From the NCBI GenBank assembly GCA_902761905.1, contig CACWMK010000042.1, forward strand, positions 1 through 48,029: DNA of 48,029 bases. The letters are read 5' to 3'. Under the pieces are notes generated by a model, which did not search any database, had not been told where the DNA came from, and saw only the letters and a list, made by a program, of their open reading frames with translations. Below are positions 8,882-16,900 of the stretch, one piece after another. Position 1 is the stretch's first letter. Every line of letters starts with the position of its first letter. This DNA is from an uncultured Prevotellaceae bacterium (lineage in GTDB: Bacteria; Bacteroidota; Bacteroidia; Bacteroidales; Bacteroidaceae). The position numbers were made by a program, and so were the translations under genes.

Positions 8882-10411
8882 ATGAAAAAGTATTTATATA
8901 TATTGAGCATCGCTACAGTGGGACTTAGCTCGTGTGCCAGCGATTATCTGGATACAAAACCAGAGGCTCAGATGGACAAGGCTGTTGTGATGAGCACCAC
9001 AGAGAAGGCCGAAATGGCTGTGAACGGTCTGTGCAAGGCTATGTCGTCGCAGTATATGAGCACTCAGGGGCTGAACGGCGAGGGAACCATACTGAACTGG
9101 TATGGCACATTTACCGGCAACGATGCCCAGAAGTGCAATCAGACCGGTTGGGCCGGTGTGTGGAACAACACCTATCACCTGCGCCCCACAGTTACATATA
9201 CTGTATATCCTTGGTTCTATTATTATAAATTGGTGAGCAATGCCAACTCTATCATCTGCAATATCGATGATGCAGAAGGTGTCGAGAGCGATAAGATGTT
9301 TCTGAAGGCTCAGGCGCTTACATTCCGTGCCTACTCGTTCTTCCGTCTGGTGCAGCTCTATACTAATCGCTGGAGCGACCATCAGGGAGACACCGAGGGA
9401 ATCGTACTGCGTACCGATGAGAGTCTGGGCGACCACGCCCTGAGCACTCAGGCTGAGGCTTATGCACAGATATATAAGGATCTGGACGATGCTATCAGTC
9501 TGTATCAGAGAAGTGGGCGCAATCGCGAGAAATTCTACCAGCCTGGTCTGGATGTAGCTTATGCTATCTATGCCAAGGCTGCACTTACACGCGAGGACTG
9601 GCAGACAGCTGCTACCTATGCAGCACTGGCACGCGAGGGTCACGCACAGATGACTGTGGATGACTATATCAACGGTGGTTTCCACTCTGAGAACAGCGAG
9701 TGGATATGGGGTGTGTTTGAAGAGGAGATTCAGACCATCAGTTACTATAGTTTCTTTGCTTACATCGGCTGTAACTCGAGCACCAGCAACTGCCGCAACT
9801 ATCCTGTGGCCATCAGCAAGGAGCTGATTGACCAGATACCTGAGACTGACTCACGCAAATATCTGTATCTGGTTCCTTCCGACGAGGAGTATGCTGAGTG
9901 TAATGCCGCTGGTCGCAGCACAAAGAGCCTGTACAAGCGTGCACGCAGAGATTATCCTGACTGTCTGTACAGCACATCGCTGGTATATGCATACATGCAG
10001 TTTAAGTTTATGGTCGACTTCTATCCCGGTGGTGGTTCGTTCCCACTTATCCGCTATGCAGAGATGCTATACACAGAGGCTGAGGCAGATATGCATCTGG
10101 GTAAGGAGGCTGAGGCTAAGGACCTGCTGTTTGAGGCTGTGGCTCAGTATGACGAGGCTTACACCAAGAGTGAGAAGACTGGTGACGAGCTGATGGACGA
10201 GATTAAGCTGTATCGCCGATTCGACTTATGGGGCGAGGGTAACGACTGGTTCGACTATAAGCGTTGGGGACAGTCGATCGTTCGCAAGACCAAGGAGCAG
10301 GGTGGTAACTTCAAGACGGAGTTTGCCGTAACCATCAATCCTGAGGACGGCAACGCATGGACATGGGTTATCCCTCAGAAGGAGACTGACTACAACCAGC
10401 TTGTTGACTAA
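8882..10411 (+). CDS. SusD/RagB-family nutrient-binding lipoprotein
   Basis: A 509-residue protein with a lipoprotein signal (MKKYLYILSIATVGLSSC, lipidated Cys18) and the SusD opening CASDYLDTKPE. Tetratricopeptide-like helices follow (AKAAL.REDWQTAATYAALA; LIRYAEMLYTEAEA), then the conserved SusD C-terminus (FDLWGEGNDWFDYKRWG; TWVIPQKETDYN). It caps the SusC barrel at the outer membrane and captures substrate. The start at 8882 gives the short lipoprotein signal; an upstream in-frame ATG at 8873 falls in the repeat array. There are no glycoside hydrolase, sulfatase or regulator genes beside it, so the substrate is unknown. Its last 44 bp overlap the opposite-strand flavoprotein gene. Confidence 0.95.
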   Translation: MKKYLYILSIATVGLSSCASDYLDTKPEAQMDKAVVMSTTEKAEMAVNGLCKAMSSQYMSTQGLNGEGTILNWYGTFTGNDAQKCNQTGWAGVWNNTYHLRPTVTYTVYPWFYYYKLVSNANSIICNIDDAEGVESDKMFLKAQALTFRAYSFFRLVQLYTNRWSDHQGDTEGIVLRTDESLGDHALSTQAEAYAQIYKDLDDAISLYQRSGRNREKFYQPGLDVAYAIYAKAALTREDWQTAATYAALAREGHAQMTVDDYINGGFHSENSEWIWGVFEEEIQTISYYSFFAYIGCNSSTSNCRNYPVAISKELIDQIPETDSRKYLYLVPSDEEYAECNAAGRSTKSLYKRARRDYPDCLYSTSLVYAYMQFKFMVDFYPGGGSFPLIRYAEMLYTEAEADMHLGKEAEAKDLLFEAVAQYDEAYTKSEKTGDELMDEIKLYRRFDLWGEGNDWFDYKRWGQSIVRKTKEQGGNFKTEFAVTINPEDGNAWTWVIPQKETDYNQLVD

Positions 10412-11603
10412 TGGCGCAAGCTACGGTATAAGCGGTGGTCCACGCGGCCTGGAAATTGAATCCGCCCGTGACACCATCAATATCGAGAACCTCTCCAGCA
10501 AAGTAAACGTTGGGGAGGTTCTTACTTTCTAGGGTATTGGGATTTACGCTAGCCAGATCGATGCCGCCACAGGTCACAAACTCGTCCTTGAACGCTGAGC
10601 GACCTGCTATCTGATACTGGTCGTTGCACAGGGCATTGGTCAGACGGTTAAGTTCCTTCTGATTAAGGTTCTGCCAACGGTTCTGTGCTCGCTCGCCAAG
10701 AGTCTTGGCCACGAGGTAATCCCACAGGCGTGATGGTAATCCGAAGGGACGGATGGAGGCTATCTGCTTCTGCGGATGCTGGACGATGATGGAGCGCAAC
10801 TCCTGCTGGATATCAGGCTCCTTGAGTGATGTCCAGTTCACAGCTAGCGGCATCTGATAATTGTGTTCATGCAGATCGCGAGCGGCATAGCTCGACAGCT
10901 TGAGTATAGCTGGTCCGCTCATGCCCCAGTGGGTGATGAGCAACGGGCCGCTACTGCGGAACTTTGTGCCGGGGATAGATGCTGTGGCGTCTTCGACCAC
11001 CGTGCCCATCAGTGCTCGTAGCGCTTCATCGGCGATGGAGAATGTGAAGAGCGATGGGACAGGAGAGATGGTTGGAGAGATCATGGGGACAGGTCGCTTG
11101 ATCAGGGCCTTGCCCTCAATCAAGGACCTGTCCCCGTGATCTCTCATGCCGCCAGTAGTTATCACTTTAAAATCGTAGTCGCTCAGTTCATCGAGACTCT
11201 CGATTTTATGCTGGGTAAGGATTTCTATGTGGTGGCGACGGGCCTCGGCTAGGAACATGTTTATGATAGTGTGCGAATCCTGCGACATGGGGAACACACA
11301 GTTATCATCTTGAGTCGTAAGGCGTACACCATGACTTTCGAACCACTGGTAGGCATCCTGGTAGTCGAAGGTCTTGAACAATCGCTTAAGCAGACGATGA
11401 CCGCGAGGGTAGACCTGTGACAGATCAGTGACAGCATCAAACGAGTTGGTGCAGTTGCAGCGTCCACCGCCTGATACTTCGACCTTGGCCAGCACCTTCT
11501 TTGATTTCTCAAAGATGGTGATGTCCATATCGGGGCACATCTCCTTAAGGTTTATCGCCAAGAAAAAACCAGCCGCCCCTCCGCCAACAATTGCAGTCTT
11601 CAT
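10368..11603 (-). CDS. BaiN/HI0933-family NAD(P)/FAD-dependent flavoprotein with embedded palindrome
   Basis: A 411-residue protein with an N-terminal Rossmann motif (IVGGGAAGFFLAINL), the family signature KVEVSGGGRCNCTNS (about 41-54), VPSLFTF (about 182-188), and the C-terminal FAD motif VYFAGEVLDIDGVTGGFN. The family comprises flavoproteins with a HI0933-like insert; the reaction of most members is unknown. After ITTGG (about 148-152) relatives usually have a loop (SPK..G or SYPKTGS-type) leading into PPVPSLF. Here residues about 154-176 are encoded by a 69-bp palindromic repeat, so that loop has been replaced. Its 3' end overlaps susD by 44 bp on the opposite strand. No own promoter is visible, and it may be read through from the acyl-CoA synthetase gene upstream. 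Confidence 0.85.
   Translation of the reverse strand: MKTAIVGGGAAGFFLAINLKEMCPDMDITIFEKSKKVLAKVEVSGGGRCNCTNSFDAVTDLSQVYPRGHRLLKRLFKTFDYQDAYQWFESHGVRLTTQDDNCVFPMSQDSHTIINMFLAEARRHHIEILTQHKIESLDELSDYDFKVITTGGMRDHGDRSLIEGKALIKRPVPMISPTISPVPSLFTFSIADEALRALMGTVVEDATASIPGTKFRSSGPLLITHWGMSGPAILKLSSYAARDLHEHNYQMPLAVNWTSLKEPDIQQELRSIIVQHPQKQIASIRPFGLPSRLWDYLVAKTLGERAQNRWQNLNQKELNRLTNALCNDQYQIAGRSAFKDEFVTCGGIDLASVNPNTLESKNLPNVYFAGEVLDIDGVTGGFNFQAAWTTAYTVACAISQQAGCSQSPSEG
11076..11144. repeat. 69-bp palindromic repeat inside the flavoprotein gene
   Basis: Outer arms of 20 bp (11076-11095, AGAGATCATGGGGACAGGTC, and 11125-11144) pair with a single mismatch. Inner arms CTTGATcAGGGC and GCCCTcAATCAAG continue the stem, leaving a tiny loop. 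It is a near-perfect hairpin within a coding frame. Confidence 0.9.
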
Positions 11604-11621
11604 CTATATTCTTTTGTTTTA

Positions 11622-11717
11622 CCTACGGATTTTACGGATTATACTAATTATTCTTCTAAAATGAAAATCTGTAAAATCCGTATAATCCGTAGGCCAAAAA
11701 CATAATCAATCCGTAGG
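11622..11717. repeat. Intergenic inverted/direct repeat of the CCGTAGG type
   Basis: CCTACGGATT...ATTATAC (11622-11644) and GTAAAATCC...CCGTAGG (11671-11693) form a long imperfect inverted repeat. A third arm AATCCGTAGG lies at 11708-11717. It is built on the short unit ATCCGTA/TACGGAT. Lying between two minus-strand genes, it may act as a transcript-stabilising or terminating hairpin. Confidence 0.75.
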
Positions 11718-11725
11718 TCATATTA

Positions 11726-13786
11726 TTACTTTTCTATCAGAATGCGTGCGTCGACGGCTACTACGTCGTTTTCGTCGGCCAGGAGGGGGTTGATGTCCAT
11801 CTCCTTGATTTCTGTGGCGAAACGCAACAGAGTAGAGAGGCGCACGATTATCTCGGCAAACTTCTGTTCGTTGATGCCCTTCTGTCCGCGCGTACCTTTT
11901 AATATCTTATAACCCTTCAGCGAGTGAATCATCGAGTAGGCCTCGCCATAGCTCAATGGGGCCAGACCGCTTGATACATCCTTCAGTACCTCGACGAAGA
12001 TACCGCCCAAGCCGCACAGGATGACGTGACCGAAGCGGGTCTCGTACTTGGCGCCGATGAACAGTTCTGTACCCTTCATCATCTTCTGTACCATCACGCC
12101 TGTGGCGTCCTGAATCTTCATCATGCGGTCGAACTCCAGCTCTAAGTGCTCGGGGGTGCGGATGTTCAGCGTTACACCACCCACATCGCTCTTGTGGATA
12201 GGACCAACCACCTTGGCCACTACGGGGAATCCCACACGCTCGGCAAAGGCACGCAACTCTTCCTTGCTGGTGCTCACCATCTCGGGAACCTGGGGGATGC
12301 CAGCGCATGAGAGGATGTCGCGTACCACCTGGGGCGATACGTAACCATTATCCTCGATACCCCTGATGATAATGTGCAGACGGGGGAGGTCGATGCCATA
12401 AAGCTGCACCTCGGGTGGTGCAGGGCGAGGTGTGCGCATGATCTGCGAGAGTGCTGTGGCCAGCGTTACCTCGTCGCTGAAGTTTACATGCCCACGCTTC
12501 AGGAACTCCTCAACCTCGGGACCAGCTGTGTGCAGACTGGGCAGGATGGGGAAAATAGGTTTCTTGCACTCCTTGATTTTCTTGTCGAGCACATCGTAAG
12601 CCTCATATAGTCGGGTGAGACCAGGGGTGCCGTAGATTACGGCAATGGCGTCGATATTGTCAAACTTGTTTTCGCAATAATCTATCACGGTGCCCAACTG
12701 CTCAGGGGTGCCTGTGGCAAGGAAATCGATAGGGTTGGCTACTGATGAGCCGGGGAATAGTTTTGTCTTAAGTTCTTCGGCATCGGCCCCTTCGATCTTT
12801 GGCACGTTCAGTCCACCCTTCGACAGGGCATCGGTAAGCATCACACCAGGTCCGCCTGCGTGGGTGACAATCGCAAAATTCTTGCCCTTAAGTTCGGGCA
12901 GAGTGAAGATACAACCCACGGTGGTGAGCTCTTCGCGCGAGAAACAGCGCACGATACCGGCCTTACGGAACAGAGCCTCGACAGCCGAATCGCTTGATGC
13001 TATCGCACCAGTATGCGACGATGCGGCACGACTGCCACTCTCAGAAGAACCTGACTTGATAGCTGCTATGCGGCAACCCTTACGGATGAGGTTGCTGGCG
13101 TGATACAGCAGTTTGTCGGGGTTGGATATGTTCTCGATATATAGCAGCTTAACCTTCGAATCGGTCTCAGGATTAAATCGCTCGTCCATATACTGAAGCA
13201 CGTCCTCGATACCAATCTGTTTGCCGTTGCCAATGCTCCACACACTGTTGAACTGCAGTCCCTTGATGACAGCACTCTCGAGAATGAACACTGCTGTGGC
13301 ACCAGAACCCGAAACGAAATCCACACCCTGAGGGTTGAGATTAGGTATGGGCAGCGTAAAGACGCTATGGTGATTGCGGTTGAGCAGTCCGATGCAGTTG
13401 GGGCCTATGAGTGCAGCACCATACTTCTTGCACGTATCAAGTATGCGCTGTTCGAGCTCAGCACCAGCCTGAGTCTCCTCGCCAAATCCGGCTGAGATGA
13501 TGACAAAGGCGCGCACACCCTTCTCGGCACACAGATAGTCGACGTAGTCGGGACAGAACTTGGCCGCTACAACAAGCACGGCCAGATCGGTCTCGGGTAT
13601 GTCCTTAACATCGTGATAGGCTTTGATTCCCTGCACTTCGTCCTCCTTGGGGTTAACGATGTGCAGAGGACCATCGAAACCACCACTGATAATGTTACGC
13701 ACGATAGACCCACCGGGCTTATGCACGTTGTTAGAGCCGCCGATAACGACGATGCTCTTAGGATTTAATAGCTGTTGGTTAATCAT
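11726..13786 (-). CDS. ADP-forming acyl-CoA synthetase (acetate--CoA ligase type, fused subunits)
   Basis: A 686-residue fusion of both subunits of the NDP-forming acyl-CoA synthetase family. The N-terminal CoA-binding domain (LNPKSIVVIGGS; GPNCIGLLN, about residues 100-107) is followed by the succinyl-CoA-ligase-like domain with the catalytic His in SSHTGA. An ATP-grasp domain makes up the C-terminal third (FPVVAKVVGPIHKSDVGGV; LFIGAKYE; EMDINPLLAD). It converts acetyl- or other acyl-CoA plus ADP and phosphate to acid, CoA and ATP, or the reverse, in the cytoplasm. The start MINQQLLNPKS at 13786 is fixed by the -7 box TATCTTTG, which ends 4 nt upstream; a longer frame would translate the promoter. 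Its promoter belongs to the shared repeat described at 13791-13884. Confidence 0.92.
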   Translation of the reverse strand: MINQQLLNPKSIVVIGGSNNVHKPGGSIVRNIISGGFDGPLHIVNPKEDEVQGIKAYHDVKDIPETDLAVLVVAAKFCPDYVDYLCAEKGVRAFVIISAGFGEETQAGAELEQRILDTCKKYGAALIGPNCIGLLNRNHHSVFTLPIPNLNPQGVDFVSGSGATAVFILESAVIKGLQFNSVWSIGNGKQIGIEDVLQYMDERFNPETDSKVKLLYIENISNPDKLLYHASNLIRKGCRIAAIKSGSSESGSRAASSHTGAIASSDSAVEALFRKAGIVRCFSREELTTVGCIFTLPELKGKNFAIVTHAGGPGVMLTDALSKGGLNVPKIEGADAEELKTKLFPGSSVANPIDFLATGTPEQLGTVIDYCENKFDNIDAIAVIYGTPGLTRLYEAYDVLDKKIKECKKPIFPILPSLHTAGPEVEEFLKRGHVNFSDEVTLATALSQIMRTPRPAPPEVQLYGIDLPRLHIIIRGIEDNGYVSPQVVRDILSCAGIPQVPEMVSTSKEELRAFAERVGFPVVAKVVGPIHKSDVGGVTLNIRTPEHLELEFDRMMKIQDATGVMVQKMMKGTELFIGAKYETRFGHVILCGLGGIFVEVLKDVSSGLAPLSYGEAYSMIHSLKGYKILKGTRGQKGINEQKFAEIIVRLSTLLRFATEIKEMDINPLLADENDVVAVDARILIEK

Positions 13787-13790
13787 GGTG

Positions 13791-13884
13791 CAAAGATAGT
13801 GCAAATCGAGTAAAATACAAAATAAATCGCGATTTATTTTTATTTTCGAGATGCAGCCTATCTTCGAACGAAGTTCAAAGATAA
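13791..13884 (-). promoter_or_regulatory. Promoter-carrying palindromic repeat, copy A (acyl-CoA synthetase)
   Basis: On the minus strand: -7 TATCTTTG (13798-13791), a 19-nt spacer, -33 TTTG (13821-13818). A perfect 22-bp palindrome at 13819-13840 (core AATAAATCGCGATTTATT) overlaps the -33 box. Similarity to copies B (23966-24047) and C (40050-40125) covers the spacer motif CTCGATTTG, the palindrome and the upstream GCATCTCG and GAAGrTA motifs. Confidence 0.85.
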
Positions 13885-13898
13885 TATAATAATTCATA

Positions 13899-13935
13899 AT
13901 TTCCTAAGGAAATTGAAATTATTTGTTTACCTTTG
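13899..13935 (+). promoter_or_regulatory. Promoter of the alpha-2-macroglobulin operon with operator-like palindrome
   Basis: -7 TACCTTTG at 13928-13935. Where the -33 box should lie there is a perfect palindrome, AATTTCCT-A-AGGAAATT (13899-13915), and no good TTTG. This suggests activator dependence or repression at the -33 region. Confidence 0.65.
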
Positions 13936-13963
13936 CATAGTTAAACCAATATAAATGGGCTTT

Positions 13964-16900
13964 ATGAAGAAAATTCTAGTTATAACTATAGCTTTGATCA
14001 TGCCTATGTTCATTTTCGGACAAACATATTCGGCACTCTGGAAGAAGGTTGCAGATGCTGAAGAAAAAGACCTGCCTAAGACCCAGTACGAGGTGCTGCA
14101 GCAGATAGTGACCAAGGCGGCCAAGGAGAAGCAGTACGGACAACTGCTTAAGGCCGAGCTTATGGGCGCACAGACCATGGCAGCCATCGCTCCCGACTCG
14201 CTGAAGCCCGAGATTACACGTATAGAGAATCGCTACAAGGCAGCTACTGACGAGGTGCTGCGAATGGTATACCAGACAGTGCTGTGGCAGATATCTGACG
14301 AGAACTATAGTCTGGCACTAGGATATAAGAAGCCACAGCTTACTCCTGAGATTTGCAAACTGTTGGCCAAGGCCAAGGACAAGAGTTTTGAGCCGTTTGT
14401 GATACTGGGCACTGACGCATCGGTGTTTGGCAACGACATGTTGAGCGTGATAGGTGCCGAACTGGGTGAGTATAAGCTGATGCGCGACTATTATAATAAT
14501 GTGGGCAACAAAAAAGCTGTGAGTGCTCTTGACGCAAAACTGGCTGTAGAAGAGTACCATAACTTATCGTATAGTACACCCTTATCGCTTAGTTCTTCTA
14601 CGGCAGAGAAGATTGCCTATATCGACGACGCAATAGCAAAGTGGGGAAAGTGGCCTATCATCAACGAACTTCGCAACGAGAAGACAATACTGACCAATCC
14701 GCAGATGCAATTGCGCTACGAACTGCAGGTGGCTCGCCCCATGCAGGCACAGAAGGTGGAGCTAAAGGGCTTGCGCAATCTGTCGCAAATCACCATGACG
14801 GTATATCCCGTACGCTGTGAGGGATATTTCGACTATTCGCCATCTAACGAGAAGGGGTGGGCAAAGATTCGTCCACTGCTTGGACAGCCTGTAATCAACA
14901 AGACTGTGAAGTTTGATGCTCGTCCTGACTACGAGGAGTTTGATGATTCGCTGGTGCTCGACGGACTGCCAGTGGGCATATATCTGGTGGAGTTTAAGAG
15001 CACCCCAACTACAGAGGTGGTACGCACGTTGTATCACGTGACCAACGTATACACCATTGCCGAGACTCAGCCAAACAATCGCATACGTTATGTGGTTGTG
15101 AATGCAACAACTGGTCAGCCAATAGCTGGTGCACACCTCAAGATAACAGAGCGCAGAAGCTATCGCGACGAGAAGACATACATGGGCGAGACCAACGCCA
15201 AGGGCGAGTATATCTTCCCCACGGAAGATGTGACACGTAGCCGCGCTGTATTTGCCTATACTGATGACGACAAGGCAAGTGCTGTGCTGCATGGCACTAA
15301 TCGCTATGATTACTACGAGGCTGACGGTGTGCGCAAGCAGACTGCCATATTTACTGATCGCAGCATCTATCGCCCAGGTCAGACGCTTCATGCTTCGGCC
15401 TTGGCCTATCAGGTGGTGCATGGCACTGAGCAGACGGTATGTGCTAAGCAGGATATGACGTTTACACTTCGCGATGCCAACTATAAGGTGGTGGCCGAGG
15501 AGAAGGCTGAGACTGATGAGTTTGGTGTGGCCGCAGTCGACTTTACTCTGCCATCAAGCGGACTGACGGGTATGTTCACCGTTCAGGTAAACAACAACTC
15601 GCTGCGTGTGCGTGTTGAGGAGTACAAGCGTCCGACATTCCACGTGGACTTTGCTGAATACAAGGAAGCCTACAAGGCTGGCGATACAATAGACGTGAAG
15701 GGTACAGCACTGAGCTATGCAGGCGTGCCTGTTCAGGATGCCAAGGTGGCTTATAAGGTGATGCGCCGTACTGCCTTCTGGTGGTGGTCGTACAGTCGTT
15801 ATTACGATCAGGGCGCCTTTGGCTACAGCAATAATGGCGAAGAGATATTTACTGGCGAGGCAACCACCGATGCTGATGGTAACTTTACAGTTAAGATGCC
15901 ACTGACGATGCCGGAATCTGAGCATCCGATGTTCTACAACTTTGTGGTGATGGCTGATGTGACAGATGTGGCTGGCGAGACTCATAACGGTCAACTGTCG
16001 TTGCCTTTGGGTAATCGCCCGACAGCACTGAGCATCGACGTAGCTGATAAGGTATTGGTTGAGGATAATCCCACTGCTACATTCCATCTGCGCAATGCCG
16101 CAGGAAAGGATATTGATGCAGAGGTGCGCTATCGCATAGATAATGGAGAGTGGATAAGCACAAAGACAAATCAGCAGATAACACTGGCTAAGCTTGCTTC
16201 GGGTAAGCATATTGTTGAGGCTAAGTATGAGGACCAAACTGTAGAAAAGACAGTTGTGATCTTCTCGCTCGACGATGAGATGGCTGCTACTGATACTGAC
16301 GATTGGTTCTATCAGTCGGCAGGGCAGTTTGCTAACGATGGTACACCTGTTACCATCCAGGTGGGTTCGTCGGATAAGGATGTACATATAGTATATAGCA
16401 TTTTCTCGGGCAAGAAGTTGATAGAGCAGGGTAGTGTGGATCGTAATAATCAGTTGATTAATCGTAAGTTTACATACAAGGACGAGTACGAAAACGGACT
16501 GCTGCTTACCTACGCATGGGTGAAGAACGGCAAGTGCTATACCCACACAGCACAGATTCGACGACCAATGCCTGACAAGAAACTCACCCTGGAGTGGGCT
16601 ACATTCCGCGATCGACTGACACCAGGACAGAAGGAAGAGTGGACGCTGACCATCAAGGATGCCGAGGGCAAACCCGTAGATGCCAACCTGATGGCGACAC
16701 TCTACGATCAGAGTCTCGACCAGATAGCTAAGCACCAGTGGTCGTTCAGTCCATATCTGTGGGTTCCACTGCCAAGTACCAATTGGAAGTATCAACTCAC
16801 ACGCAACTTCTATCAGAGTTGCTCTCGCTCATGGAAATCGTTAGATTCTGACGAGATAAACTTCAGTCGTTTCGATCGCGAGGTTTATCCAAGCAGCTAT

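Noticed and set aside
13787-13897. 37-residue N-terminal extension of the acyl-CoA synthetase
   Set aside because: The stretch contains the promoter and palindromic repeat; the family N-terminus begins at MINQQLLNPKS.
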